Below, piece after piece: positions 17,495 to 26,915 of a DNA stretch of 64,000 nt. The notes beneath the pieces were generated by a model. It saw only the letters and a list, made by a program, of their open reading frames with translations, did not search any database and had not been told where the DNA came from. Position 1 is the stretch's first letter; every line of letters begins with the position of its first letter. Made by a program: the position numbers and the translations under genes. The stretch is from NCBI GenBank assembly GCA_045580325.1, contig JAZNNR010000025.1:1-64000 (forward strand), read 5' to 3'. Source of the DNA: SIG672 sp045580325 (GTDB taxonomy: Bacteria; Bacillota; Clostridia; Oscillospirales; CAG-272).

Positions 17495-18673
17495 ATGACG
17501 AAAAATGAGTTTATAAAGGAAAACAGTAAGGTGTTTCTGCGCGCATGCGAAAATTACGAAAATGATAATGTGAGCGAAGTACTCGGTAGAATTTTCGGAG
17601 ATATGGGTAGAGAGGCAGAGATAATACGCGATAAAAACGTGGTAATAAAGCCCAATCTTGTAAGAAAAATGGATATTTCGGCGGCAGGAACAACAAATCC
17701 GACTGTCGCTCAGGAGGTCGCAAGGCTGTGTTTTTCTCTCGGTGCAAAGTCGGTAACGATAGCGGAGAGTCCTGCGGGTATCTATACGGATAGCTCGATA
17801 CGGGCATCGTATAAGGTGGGCAAAATGGATATTGCCGCTGAAAATTCGGGCGCAAAGCTGAATTTTGACCTGTCAGCAAAGCACGTGCAGTCAAGCGGCG
17901 AGGATAAAAACAGAATTTTCAATATAATAACACCGATCGCCGAAGCCGACGTTATTATAAATATCTGCAAGCTCAAAACTCATAATCTTACGGGTATGAG
18001 CGGAGCAGTCAAAAACTTTTTCGGAGTTGTACCGGGCACTGAAAAGATAGAGATGCACGCACTTTACCCAAATCTTACCGATTTTTCTGCGATGATATGC
18101 GACCTTTGCAAAACACTCTGCGACAGAACGGAAATAATAAACGTTATGGACGCGGTTATTGCTATGGAGGGCAACGGTCCTACCAACGGTAAGCCGAAAA
18201 AGCTCGGATTTATAGGGGTTTCACGCGACCCGTTTGCACTTGACCTCGTAGCATCCGCCGTTATCGGTATGAAAGACCTGTCTTCGACCTGTGAGGAAGC
18301 AAAAAAGAGAGGATACCTGCCCGAGAGCCCGTCCGAAATAGAGGTGATCGGCGACGAATATGAAAAATTCATATGCGAGGATTTCCGTCTTCCCGATAGC
18401 TCGGACAGAAACCGTAGCGCGATAACCATACTTTCAAAGCTCTTTGGCGGAAAGGTTATGGAGTGGCTTCGCCCAAGACCTGTTATAAATAAGGATAAAT
18501 GTGTCGGATGCGGAGAGTGTATGCGCTCCTGTCCCGCCAAAACGATAGTCATAAAGGATAAGATAGCATACATAAAAAAATCGGACTGTATAAAATGCTT
18601 CTGCTGTCAGGAGCTTTGCCCGAAGGACGCCGTGAAGGTAAAGAAAAATCCTTTGTTAAAGCTTGTTAATTAA
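17495..18673 (+). CDS. DUF362 domain protein with two 4Fe-4S ferredoxin motifs
   Basis: A protein of about 392 residues. The first 300 residues form a DUF362 domain (VVIKPNLV, SPAGIYTD, ICKLKTHNLTGMSGAVKNFFG, MDAVIAMEGNGPTNGKPK). The C-terminal 70 residues hold two ferredoxin clusters, CVGCGECMRSCP and CIKCFCCQELCP, each with four Cys. The role is unknown; such proteins are presumed redox or electron-transfer factors. The frame also has a GTG at 17468, but the only SD-like bases there are directly against the codon. The ATG at 17495 has only a weak GAG upstream, so the start is uncertain. It ends 17 bp before ispE. Confidence 0.83.
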   Translation: MTKNEFIKENSKVFLRACENYENDNVSEVLGRIFGDMGREAEIIRDKNVVIKPNLVRKMDISAAGTTNPTVAQEVARLCFSLGAKSVTIAESPAGIYTDSSIRASYKVGKMDIAAENSGAKLNFDLSAKHVQSSGEDKNRIFNIITPIAEADVIINICKLKTHNLTGMSGAVKNFFGVVPGTEKIEMHALYPNLTDFSAMICDLCKTLCDRTEIINVMDAVIAMEGNGPTNGKPKKLGFIGVSRDPFALDLVASAVIGMKDLSSTCEEAKKRGYLPESPSEIEVIGDEYEKFICEDFRLPDSSDRNRSAITILSKLFGGKVMEWLRPRPVINKDKCVGCGECMRSCPAKTIVIKDKIAYIKKSDCIKCFCCQELCPKDAVKVKKNPLLKLVN

Positions 18674-18690
18674 CTTTTTTGAGGTTAAAT

Positions 18691-19563
18691 ATGATAAAAA
18701 ACATTGTTTGTCCCGCAAAAATCAATCTTTTTCTCGAAATAACGGGAAGAAGGGAAGACGGCTATCACACGCTCGACACCCTGATGCACACGGTATCTCT
18801 TGCCGATACTCTCGCTATTGACGTAAGGCGCGGAGAGGGAAATATAAGGCTCACGTCAAATGGCGGCACACCGATACCGACCGACGAAAAAAATATTGCA
18901 TACCGCGCGGCGCAGAAATATATGTCAACCTTCGGAATAAAGGGATACGATATCTCTATTATTATAGACAAAAAGATCCCCGTTTCTGCAGGGCTCGGCG
19001 GAGGAAGCACGGACGGCGCGGGAGTTTTGCGCGCCCTTGAAGACATGTTCAAGATAGGCGATAAGGAAACACTCGATAATATCGCGCTGTCCATAGGTGC
19101 GGACGTCCCTTTTTGTATGTACGGCGGCTGTATGCGCGCGAAGGGAATAGGCGAAATACTCTCTCCCGCCTCTGAGATACCGAAGGATATGTTTATCGTG
19201 GTTGCCAAAGGTAAAGAGGGGGTAAACACTGCAAAAGCATATGCGGATATTGATAAACTGCCCCACTATACCCCAAAAAGCGCCGACGAAATGATAGAAA
19301 GAATTGAAAACGGGAATAGATCCTTTACGAAACTGCTTTTCAACCGTTTTGAAGACTCTGTGATAAGCGAAGTTCCCGAGGTAAGATCTATAAAGGAAGA
19401 GCTTTTAAAATTCGGCGCTCTGTCAGCACTTATGAGCGGAAGCGGAAGTGCGGTATATGCATTTTTCGAGGACAAGAAAAATGCCTCTGCCGCCTGTGAA
19501 AGACTTATGGGCAGAGGCATTTTTGCCTGTGTTACGGGCGCACTGGGTAGGGCTGATTTTTAA
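18691..19563 (+). CDS. ispE: 4-diphosphocytidyl-2-C-methyl-D-erythritol kinase
   Basis: A GHMP kinase that phosphorylates CDP-methylerythritol in the MEP route to isoprenoids. The 290-residue protein shows CPAKINLFLEI near the N terminus, the ATP loop PVSAGLGGGSTDGAG near residue 95, GADVPFCMYGG, and a C-terminal LMSGSGSAVYAFF motif. I start at the ATG 18691, with GAGG 6 bp upstream. The TTG at 18679 overlaps that box and adds only four residues. The last 32 bp overlap the end of a convergent gene on the minus strand. Confidence 0.95.
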   Translation: MIKNIVCPAKINLFLEITGRREDGYHTLDTLMHTVSLADTLAIDVRRGEGNIRLTSNGGTPIPTDEKNIAYRAAQKYMSTFGIKGYDISIIIDKKIPVSAGLGGGSTDGAGVLRALEDMFKIGDKETLDNIALSIGADVPFCMYGGCMRAKGIGEILSPASEIPKDMFIVVAKGKEGVNTAKAYADIDKLPHYTPKSADEMIERIENGNRSFTKLLFNRFEDSVISEVPEVRSIKEELLKFGALSALMSGSGSAVYAFFEDKKNASAACERLMGRGIFACVTGALGRADF

Positions 19564-20638
19564 AAAGTGAAATGAGGATGCGTCTTGTGAAGCTTCCAAG
19601 CTCTTTAAAATCCATAGCCGAAATATAAATTTTTTCAAGCTCATCGTGCAGCTCTCCGATAACGGAGAGCTTTTTTTCTGCCATTTTGACAGCAGCAGAC
19701 GATATGAGCCTAAGCTGTTTTATGTCCTCCTTTTCGGTGGTAATACTACTGCGAATAAACCTTTCGGTGTTTATTATTTTGCCCGCGTCGCTCGCGACAG
19801 GAAGAAAGACGACACCCTCACCGCGAAGCAGTATAGCGTCTGTCTTGTCAAATATCGGAGAGCGAGAAAAATCAAATCCCACACCCTTTTTCTCGAGTTT
19901 TTCTTTGATAAGGTCAAGGAAAAGATGCGAAACGCCCCATCTGTCCCTGAAGGTATATATATCCTCGGCGAGTCTTTCGTAACTGTCGAGCAGGGTGTAT
20001 CCGTGAACTCCGAAAGCCGATACCCTGCGCGGACGTATAGGCAGCGTATCAGGTGAATATGAGCGCACGATACGCTCTGCGGCAGAGCTCATTTTTTCGA
20101 TGTCTGTGTGCCGCAAAACAAGCTTTTCTGACAGACTGTCAGCAGAGCTTGCTACTGCCATAGAGTCGTAGACCTGCTTGTAAAGAGTGCTTATTTTGTC
20201 GAGATAATATCTTATATCGCAAGATGACTCTTTTAAAACTGAAGAGTCCCAAAACTGTCCGAGGTTTATGATTTCTTCCTTTACTCCGGGGATTTTGGGG
20301 TCGATAATGTGCGGAGATGTACCGTCGATGACAGCAATATCACTATCTCCGATAATAACTGCGTCAAGCGAATTTGTGTCAGATGAGCAGTAGAAATATT
20401 CTACGTGTGTATCGCGATTGACAGCCTCAGCGGCAACAGCACGTATAAGGGTTGATTTCCCCGTACCCGGACCGCCCTTGAGGATCAGTATTTTTTTGCA
20501 GGATCTGAATATTTCTTCAAAATCATAAACAAACCCCTTGGCTGTATTTGATGCCGCAAAATAAGCGTTTTTGCGCTCTGATAGAGTGATTTTCGAAAAT
20601 TTCGAGTTTGGAAAAGCGAGTGTATCTTTTTTAGGCAT
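19532..20638 (-). CDS. P-loop ATPase of unknown function (PRK06851-like)
   Basis: A 368-residue soluble protein with a Walker A motif GGPGTGKST near residues 55-63, followed by a strand VEYFYCSSDTNSLDAVII. The arrangement resembles a family of uncharacterised Firmicutes ATPases in which the P-loop fold is duplicated. Here the second half has a glycine-poor replacement for the second P-loop, so only the N-terminal site looks competent. The N-terminal region (FSKITLSERKNAYFAASNTAKGFVYDFEEIF) is typical of that family. It converges on ispE with a 32-bp overlap. Function not assigned. Confidence 0.7.
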   Translation of the reverse strand: MPKKDTLAFPNSKFSKITLSERKNAYFAASNTAKGFVYDFEEIFRSCKKILILKGGPGTGKSTLIRAVAAEAVNRDTHVEYFYCSSDTNSLDAVIIGDSDIAVIDGTSPHIIDPKIPGVKEEIINLGQFWDSSVLKESSCDIRYYLDKISTLYKQVYDSMAVASSADSLSEKLVLRHTDIEKMSSAAERIVRSYSPDTLPIRPRRVSAFGVHGYTLLDSYERLAEDIYTFRDRWGVSHLFLDLIKEKLEKKGVGFDFSRSPIFDKTDAILLRGEGVVFLPVASDAGKIINTERFIRSSITTEKEDIKQLRLISSAAVKMAEKKLSVIGELHDELEKIYISAMDFKELGSFTRRILISLFKNQPYPVRP

Positions 20639-20699
20639 TTTATCTGCTCCTTTTGAAATATCAATACATAATATTCAAAAAAGAGCATTTTGACAAAAA

Positions 20700-20740
20700 A
20701 GAAGACAGAGAACCTTAAAGATCCTCTGTCGTTTTTATAA
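20700..20740 (-). terminator. Terminator after the 294-residue membrane protein gene
   Basis: GACAGAG (20704-20710) pairs with CTCTGTC (20724-20730). On the minus strand the stem is followed by TTCTTTTTT, and it starts 13 bp after the stop at 20743. Confidence 0.75.
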
Positions 20741-20742
20741 AA

Positions 20743-21627
20743 TCAGAAAAGTCTTATCTTTTTCGCTACCATTTTTCCATCGAACTCGATGATGCTGTGT
20801 GTGCCGTTAAAAGACGCCTCTATGATATGTCCGTCAACTACTGCACCAAGTATATGTTCACTTTCGATTATGCCTTTGAGCTCGGCATACACGTTGCCGT
20901 TTATAACAAGCTCGTTTGTATGCTTTATTCTTCTGTAGCATATCTGGTAATTATCAACCTTTGCTTCAAGTAAAACTCTGAACTTTGCTTCGGTGTCAGC
21001 TCTTCGCAGTATAGGGGAATCCTCTATTTCTTCGTCAATGTATTCAGAAGCTTCTTCGTCAGACTCTATTTTATCGACGGTATTTTCTTCGGGTAAGGAC
21101 ACCGTTTCTTCTTCGACAGGAAGCCTTTTGAGCTTGTAGTGAGCGCTGATTCCTACAACAAGATAGTAGATGACCCAAGCGTGGAACAAAATATCAAAAG
21201 CGGACTCGATAGAGATTCCGTTTATGTAAAACATTCCAAGAGTGTCGATGCCGAAGAATACAAGAGCGAAGATAAGCCAACCTACGCGGTTTTTGTTTGA
21301 CATAAACCACGCGAGAAGATAGAGAAGAGTAAGCACTATTGAAATTACGAGAAGGACTGCAAATACCGATTTGTCAAGAAAGACTATTTCTTCAAGCCCT
21401 TCGTAATATTCTTTGGGGAAGAGTCCGCATACCGACATTCCCATAAGTGTTATAAAGTAGGGAATGAACGCGGAAAAGAGAAAATATGTATCTGTATTTG
21501 TAACGAGAAGAATTAAATTCACTACTGTGAAAATAACGACCAGCAACAGATTCATTCTTGAAGAGCGATATTTCTGCTCGTAAAGCTCACGCTCGGGAAG
21601 CTGATTTTTAATAGGTGTGTTTGCCAT
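20743..21627 (-). CDS. Membrane protein of unknown function with soluble C-terminal domain
   Basis: A 294-residue protein. Residues 25-165 contain about five hydrophobic segments, including MNLLLVVIFTVVNLILLV and SVFAVLLVISIVLTLLYLLAW. An acidic linker (EEETVSLPEEN... to EDSPILRR) follows. The last 100 residues form a soluble domain rich in beta strands ending in an IIEFDGKMVAKKIRLF strand. No family recognised. It is monocistronic, with its own terminator, and about 100 bp separates it from the PHP gene upstream. Confidence 0.75.
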   Translation of the reverse strand: MANTPIKNQLPERELYEQKYRSSRMNLLLVVIFTVVNLILLVTNTDTYFLFSAFIPYFITLMGMSVCGLFPKEYYEGLEEIVFLDKSVFAVLLVISIVLTLLYLLAWFMSNKNRVGWLIFALVFFGIDTLGMFYINGISIESAFDILFHAWVIYYLVVGISAHYKLKRLPVEEETVSLPEENTVDKIESDEEASEYIDEEIEDSPILRRADTEAKFRVLLEAKVDNYQICYRRIKHTNELVINGNVYAELKGIIESEHILGAVVDGHIIEASFNGTHSIIEFDGKMVAKKIRLF

Positions 21628-21716
21628 TTTTCAATCTCCTTTTTATGATTTAGCATATTATGCTGAGGATATTTTACCATACTTACGAGAAAAAGTCAAT
21701 AACAGACTAATTAAAG

Positions 21717-22433
21717 CTATTTCGTAAGTATCTCTCCGCACTTGTGTTTTTCGCGCCAGTTGGGAATTATTGTATGAACCTCAAGCTCGCACTGCTCGGG
21801 GCTTCGTAAAAACTCTGCAAGCGCGACGGTATCCTTTATGTCGTCGGGCACGTAGATTCCGCAGTGAGGTTTGTACGTGTCGCCGTGATAGTCAGAGCCG
21901 CACGAGAGCTTAAGCGAATTTGCCTTTGCAAATTCACGAACTTCTTTTTCGTCATTGTAATCATAGACGGGGTGGCAGTTTATTTCAACACCGTGCAGAT
22001 AGCGCGGGTCCTGCGGGAGCGTTCCGCGCCTAAATGGGTGCGCCTGATAGAGCAGAGCGTTGTTGGCTACGCAGAACTCAAAAAGCTCCTTTTGAGTAAA
22101 CGAGCAAAGAGGGGGAGAGTCGACTGCGACAGTTTCGGGCAGGCCGTAAATTACATAGTCTATTCGCTCGTTTTCTTTAAGTGTTACCTCAAGACCGAAG
22201 AAGACCTTAAGACCGTTTTTATCCCCGAATTCCTTGGTGATATAATATTCCTCGGCATATTTCTTTATCCATTCGGAAAAGGGGGTATCATCGCCGTAAT
22301 AATAGTGCTTATAATGGTTTGTAAGAACGATGCCGTCCATTTTGTCGCGCAGACAAATATCGACAAGCTCATCTGCGGGAACACGGCTGCAAGGACTTAT
22401 TCCTTTGGTATGAATATGAGGATCTATTAACAT
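21717..22433 (-). CDS. PHP-domain metal-dependent phosphoesterase
   Basis: A 238-residue PHP-superfamily hydrolase. Metal-binding motifs are visible in order: DPHIHTKG at the N terminus, TNHYKHYY, ALLYQAHPFR, and CGSDYHGDTY near the C terminus, spaced as in the TrpH/YciV-like group. Substrates in that group include 3'-phosphorylated nucleotides and short RNAs, but these cannot be told apart here. The ATG has GGAGG immediately upstream (minus strand). It is downstream of clpX across a 182-bp gap with several small hairpins. Confidence 0.82.
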   Translation of the reverse strand: MLIDPHIHTKGISPCSRVPADELVDICLRDKMDGIVLTNHYKHYYYGDDTPFSEWIKKYAEEYYITKEFGDKNGLKVFFGLEVTLKENERIDYVIYGLPETVAVDSPPLCSFTQKELFEFCVANNALLYQAHPFRRGTLPQDPRYLHGVEINCHPVYDYNDEKEVREFAKANSLKLSCGSDYHGDTYKPHCGIYVPDDIKDTVALAEFLRSPEQCELEVHTIIPNWREKHKCGEILTK

Positions 22434-22615
22434 TTAAACCTCCATTCCGTCGCTCTGCGGCGGTGCAAATATATTTTGAAATCAGTCAGAGTCGCTCTGC
22501 GACAAAAATGGGTTGGGTCACATTTTTAGGGTTGATTTGAGCGTGAAACAGTGGACTTTAAGTTCGGAAGTTCTAAGCTTTCACGCTAACCTCCGTGCCG
22601 AAATCGGCTGTAAAT

Positions 22616-23929
22616 TTACTTTTCTTCGGGTGCTTTGTACTTAACAAGCGGCTTTTCGCCCTTTGTCAGCACGCCCTCTGTTATCGTAACGCTCTCTACG
22701 TTTTCCTGTGAGGGAATTTCGTACATAATGTCAAGCATTATTTCTTCGAGTATAGAGCGAAGACCGCGCGCACCCGTGTTACGCTCAATAGCGCGTGCAG
22801 CGATAGCGCGGATAGCATCGTCTTCAAATATAAGCTCGACCTTATCCATTCCGAGAAGAGCCTTGTACTGCTTTGTGAGCGAGTTTTTGGGTTCGGTAAG
22901 AATTCTCGAAAGCATATCGGTGTCAAGACTGTCAAGGCTGACGATAACGGGCAGACGTCCGATAAGCTCGGGAATAAGACCGTATTTTACAACGTCGTGC
23001 GGAGTAACGTCGCGGAGGATGTTCGAGTTTCCTTTCTCGGATTTTGTCATTATCTCGCTGTTAAATCCGATTACTTGATTTCCTCTGCGCTTTTCGATAA
23101 TTTCCTGAAGACCGTCGAAAGCACCGCCGCAGATGAAGAGGATATTCGAGGTGTCTATCTGAATAAAATCTTGGTTGGGGTGCTTGCGTCCGCCCTGCGG
23201 GGGAACGTTCGAAACAGTACCCTCGAGGATCTTGAGAAGCGCCTGCTGAACACCCTCGCCCGATACGTCGCGGGTGATCGAGCGGTTTTCGCTTCTTCTC
23301 GAAATTTTGTCAATCTCGTCGATATAAATTATACCCTTTTCGGCAAGCTCTACGTTGTAGTCAGCTGCCTGTATAAGCTTTAAAAGAATGTTTTCGACGT
23401 CCTCACCGACGTATCCTGCTTCGGTAAGCGTCGTAGCGTCCGCAATAGCAAAGGGAACGTTAAGCGATCTTGCAAGATTTTGCGCGAGGAATGTCTTTCC
23501 TACACCGGTAGGACCGAGCAGAAGGACGTTGCTCTTCTGAATTTCTACCTTTTCTTCGGTGCTTTCCTTCTTTTTTCTGCGCTTCTTGCCCGAGGTTTTG
23601 TCAGATGTGAGTATTCTCTTGTAATGGTTGTAAACTGCTACCGAGAGAGCCTTTTTTGCGGCGTCCTGACCGATAACGTAGTTGTCGAGCATATTCTTTA
23701 TCTCAATAGGCTTCGGGAGCGTTTCGAGAGAGAGATTTCCGTCTTCGAGAGAAACGGTTTCCTCGCGCTGCTCGTCGAGTATGTCTGCGCAGGTGTCAAC
23801 ACAGTCAGAGCAGATAAAAGCGTTTGCTATGGGAGAGGTTATAAAGAGAAGCTCATCGCTTTCAAGTCTTCCGCAAAATGTGCAGCGGTGTCTGTTTTCT
23901 GTGTCTCTGGGTGGAATGTTGTTTGCCAT
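22616..23929 (-). CDS. clpX: ATP-dependent Clp protease ATP-binding subunit ClpX
   Basis: AAA+ unfoldase that feeds substrates to ClpP. The 437-residue protein begins with a C4 zinc-binding domain (CTFCG ... CSDC) used for dimerisation and adaptor binding. It then has Walker A GPTGVGKT, pore loop GYVGED, Walker B IIYIDEIDKI, the arginine-finger region ELIGRLP, and the IGF loop (VIGFNSE) that docks on ClpP. A Lys-rich insert (GKKRRKKKEST) precedes the Walker A strand. It lies 98 bp downstream of clpP, with a hairpin between them. Confidence 0.97.
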   Translation of the reverse strand: MANNIPPRDTENRHRCTFCGRLESDELLFITSPIANAFICSDCVDTCADILDEQREETVSLEDGNLSLETLPKPIEIKNMLDNYVIGQDAAKKALSVAVYNHYKRILTSDKTSGKKRRKKKESTEEKVEIQKSNVLLLGPTGVGKTFLAQNLARSLNVPFAIADATTLTEAGYVGEDVENILLKLIQAADYNVELAEKGIIYIDEIDKISRRSENRSITRDVSGEGVQQALLKILEGTVSNVPPQGGRKHPNQDFIQIDTSNILFICGGAFDGLQEIIEKRRGNQVIGFNSEIMTKSEKGNSNILRDVTPHDVVKYGLIPELIGRLPVIVSLDSLDTDMLSRILTEPKNSLTKQYKALLGMDKVELIFEDDAIRAIAARAIERNTGARGLRSILEEIMLDIMYEIPSQENVESVTITEGVLTKGEKPLVKYKAPEEK

Positions 23930-23983
23930 ATATTAAAAATATCCTTTCCTGAGTGGAGTAGAGGGTAAAATAGTAAAAGTAAT

Positions 23984-24024
23984 TTAAAAGCCGTATTCAC
24001 GGTAAATGAAATACGGCTTTTATC
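23984..24024. terminator. Hairpin between clpP and clpX
   Basis: AAAAGCCGTATT (23987-23996 region) pairs with AATACGGCTTTT (24010-24021). On the clpP-clpX strand the stem is followed by only TTTTAAATTACTTTT, so it is probably a partial terminator or mRNA-stabilising element. It would lower clpX relative to clpP. Confidence 0.6.
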
Positions 24025-24027
24025 TTT

Positions 24028-24612
24028 TTAATTTCTTTTTTCGATCACGCGATCGATAAGTCCGTAAGCGGCAGCCTCCTTAGCCGACATGAAGTTGTCG
24101 CGTTCAGTGTCGCGCTCGATGATTTCAAGCGGCTTGCCCGAGTTTTCAGCCATGATTTTGTTAAGCTTTTCACGGGTCTTTAAGATATGGTCTGCGTGGA
24201 TCTTAATATCACTTGCCTGACCCTGCATACCTCCGAGAGGCTGATGGATCATAATTTCGCTGTTGGGAAGAGCAAATCTTTTGCCCTTCGCACCGCTCGA
24301 AAGCAGGAAAGCACCCATACTTGCCGCCATACCTACACAGATAGTAGATACGTCGCATTTTATGAAATTCATTGTATCATAGATAGCAAGTCCTGCCGAT
24401 ACAGATCCGCCGGGACTGTTGATGTAAAGACTGATGTCCTTGTCGGGATCCTGCGCTTCAAGCAGAAGAAGCTGAGCAACTACAAGAGATGCGGTTGCAT
24501 CGTTTACCTCGTCGCAAAGGAATACGATTCTGTCATTGAGCAGGCGTGAAAAGATGTCGTATGCGCGTTCTCCTCTGCCTGTCTGTTCAATTACTGTTGG
24601 GACAAGTGGCAC
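24028..24612 (-). CDS. clpP: ATP-dependent Clp protease proteolytic subunit ClpP
   Basis: Serine peptidase that forms the tetradecameric chamber of ClpXP/ClpCP. The 194-residue length is standard. The catalytic triad is visible as Ser98 (GMAASMG), His123 (IMIHQPLGG) and Asp172 (TERDNFMSA), with LYINSPGGSV upstream. It sits between tig and clpX, the usual clostridial order. Confidence 0.97.
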   Translation of the reverse strand: MPLVPTVIEQTGRGERAYDIFSRLLNDRIVFLCDEVNDATASLVVAQLLLLEAQDPDKDISLYINSPGGSVSAGLAIYDTMNFIKCDVSTICVGMAASMGAFLLSSGAKGKRFALPNSEIMIHQPLGGMQGQASDIKIHADHILKTREKLNKIMAENSGKPLEIIERDTERDNFMSAKEAAAYGLIDRVIEKRN

Positions 24613-24688
24613 TTTAAAACCCTCCTTGATATTGCGGTATTTGCGATTTTTGCGGGTAATATTCTATTATATTCCAAACAGAATAGAA

Positions 24689-25975
24689 TTATTCAACGTC
24701 TGTGATAACAGCGTTATCTCTTACGAAGTCTGCAGCCTTCTGAACTTCAAGGTCCTTCTTAAGATCTTCAGATGCGATATACATCTTAACCTGTTCAACT
24801 TCCATATGGTAGCTTTCAGCGATCTTAGTAAACTCTGCTTCAACTTCCTCTTCGGTAGCTTCGATCTTTTCGATTGCAGCAACTGTTTCAAGAGCAAGAC
24901 GAGTCTTGACCTGTGCGATAGCACGGGGACGCATTTCTTCTCTGAGGCTGTCAAGAGAGCCGCCTGTGTATTTGAGGTAATCGTCAAGCTTCATACCCAT
25001 GGAGCGAAGACGTCCGTCGTAGTCGCGAATAAGGTTTTCTACTTCGTTATCAAACATAACCTCGGGAATTTCGTCTGTAACGAGCTCGCCGAGAGCGTTT
25101 GCCATCTTTTCGTTAACGTCTCTCATAGCAACGTCGTTGTGCTCACGTTCGATTTTAGCCTTAAGATCTGCTTTATATTCATCGAGTGTGTCAAATTCGG
25201 AAACGTCCTTTGCAAATTCGTCATCTGCTTCGGGAAGAATTGTTTCGGTTGCGGAGAGAAGGTCGATGTGGAATACGACAGCCTTGCCTGCAAGCTCAGA
25301 TGCGCCGTATTCTTCGGGGAAGGTAACGTCGATGTCGAAGCTTTCGCCGATGTTATGTCCCTGTACCTGTTCTTCAAATCCGGGGATAAACTGACCCGAG
25401 CCGAGTTTGAGGTCTGCATTTTCAGCTGTGCCGCCTTCGAAAGCAACACCGTCGAGCATACCCTTGTAGTTAATCTTAACTGTGTCGCCGCTCTTTACGG
25501 GTCGTCCTTCAACGTCGCTGACTCTTGCGTTCTTTTCGAGTGCAGCCTTGAGAGCGTTTTCAACTTCTTCGTCTGTAACGGGAGCTACCTTGCGAGTAAG
25601 CTCAAGACCTTTGTAGCCTTCGAGACTAATCTCGGGCTTTGTGAAGACCTTTGCTGTAACTGTAACTCCGTTTTCGTCGATAGACTTAATGTCATATTCA
25701 GGACCGCTTACAGCGTCTACGCCCGACTCCTTAAGAGCCTGCGCATATGCTGCGGGAACGAGAGCTGCGAGAGCATCGTCGTAGAATGTAGCCGCGCCGT
25801 ACATCTTTTCGATGAGATGGCGGGGAGCCTTACCGCGTCTGAAGCCGGGAAGGGTAATGTCAGCCTTCTTCTTTTCGAATACCTTTGTAACTTCTTGGTC
25901 AAAGGTTTCCTTGTCGATCACAAATTCAAGAACGGCAACGTTCTTTTCGGGATTTGTTGTATTTTTGAGATTCAT
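24689..25975 (-). CDS. tig: Trigger factor
   Basis: Ribosome-bound chaperone and peptidyl-prolyl isomerase that meets nascent chains at the exit tunnel. The 428-residue protein has the N-terminal ribosome-binding signature around PGFRRGKAPRHLIEKMYG (residues about 43-60), an FKBP-type domain (VKINYKGMLDGVAFEGG ... FIPGFEEQVQGHNIGE) and a long helical C-terminal domain. GGAGGTAAAA precedes the start on the minus strand. First gene of tig-clpP-clpX. Confidence 0.96.
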   Translation of the reverse strand: MNLKNTTNPEKNVAVLEFVIDKETFDQEVTKVFEKKKADITLPGFRRGKAPRHLIEKMYGAATFYDDALAALVPAAYAQALKESGVDAVSGPEYDIKSIDENGVTVTAKVFTKPEISLEGYKGLELTRKVAPVTDEEVENALKAALEKNARVSDVEGRPVKSGDTVKINYKGMLDGVAFEGGTAENADLKLGSGQFIPGFEEQVQGHNIGESFDIDVTFPEEYGASELAGKAVVFHIDLLSATETILPEADDEFAKDVSEFDTLDEYKADLKAKIEREHNDVAMRDVNEKMANALGELVTDEIPEVMFDNEVENLIRDYDGRLRSMGMKLDDYLKYTGGSLDSLREEMRPRAIAQVKTRLALETVAAIEKIEATEEEVEAEFTKIAESYHMEVEQVKMYIASEDLKKDLEVQKAADFVRDNAVITDVE

Positions 25976-26089
25976 TTTATTTTTACCTCCGATTATTTTA
26001 CATAATTATATACATACCTAATTATTTTACGCTAAAAGCACAAATTTGTCAATAGTTTTTCGTGAAAAAATCACAAAAAACAGGCAAAT

Positions 26090-26797
26090 TTATCCTGAAA
26101 TGAGCTTTGGTCTGAAATCAAGAAAGTCAGCAGATACAAGGGAAAACTCAATACCCTCGTAAGAAAATGACTTCGGGATCGCATATTTTCCGTGTATATG
26201 ACCGAAAAATGAGCGTTTCACACCGTATTTGTGAAGAATATCGAGCATTTCGCGCGAAACGAAATCCCCGAGAACGATAGGAAAGTGCGTGAATACGATT
26301 ATTTCATCATATCCACCCTTGCCTACGCCGCTTTCAAGCGACATTTCAAGGCGGAGTGCCTCTCTTGCCGTGATCTTGTCAAAATCGGCGTCCTCCTTTG
26401 CGCTTGCTTCGTCGCTGTACCAGCCGCGAGTTCCGCAGATAAGCGTGTTTTCGCAGATCATAGAATCGTTTTGAAGTATCGATATCGTTTTTATACCGTT
26501 TTCTTCGAAAAAAGCGCGTATCTTCGAGGGTGTTGACCACCAGTAGTCGTGATTTCCGCGAAGAAGCACCTTTTTTCCGGGAAGTGCGTCAATAAAGCGC
26601 AGATCTTCAAGCGACTCCTCAAGCGTCATTCCCCAAGATATATCGCCTGCGATAATGACTGTGTCGGCATCATTTACAATATTTTTCCAAAGAGATGAAA
26701 GCTTCTCGACGTATCCTTTCCAACGGTTTCCGAATATATCCATTGGTTTGGGAACGAGAAGAGATAAATGCGTATCTGCAATAGCGTAGAGTGCCAT
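26090..26797 (-). CDS. Calcineurin-like metallophosphoesterase
   Basis: A 235-residue phosphoesterase with the complete dinuclear-metal motif set: ADTHLS near the N terminus, GDISWG, RGNHDYWW, THFP and GHIHGK. It belongs to the YkuE-like/serine-threonine phosphatase-like group of unknown substrate. No signal peptide. It is separated from tig by about 110 bp of AT-rich sequence and is probably transcribed alone. Confidence 0.88.
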   Translation of the reverse strand: MALYAIADTHLSLLVPKPMDIFGNRWKGYVEKLSSLWKNIVNDADTVIIAGDISWGMTLEESLEDLRFIDALPGKKVLLRGNHDYWWSTPSKIRAFFEENGIKTISILQNDSMICENTLICGTRGWYSDEASAKEDADFDKITAREALRLEMSLESGVGKGGYDEIIVFTHFPIVLGDFVSREMLDILHKYGVKRSFFGHIHGKYAIPKSFSYEGIEFSLVSADFLDFRPKLISG

Positions 26798-26915
26798 ATA
26801 CTGTTCTCCTATAAATACTTGGGTATAAACTTGACCGTATTCGGAAAAGATATTAACCGAAACAAAAAAACAAAGAGAGTCGATAGCAGTCGATAAGAAA
26901 GGAATGTTTTATCTT

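Noticed and set aside
24536..26005. 489-codon plus-strand frame opposite trigger factor
   Set aside because: It is the reverse shadow of tig: Cys/Phe/Val-rich low-complexity translation without domains. tig has all family motifs.
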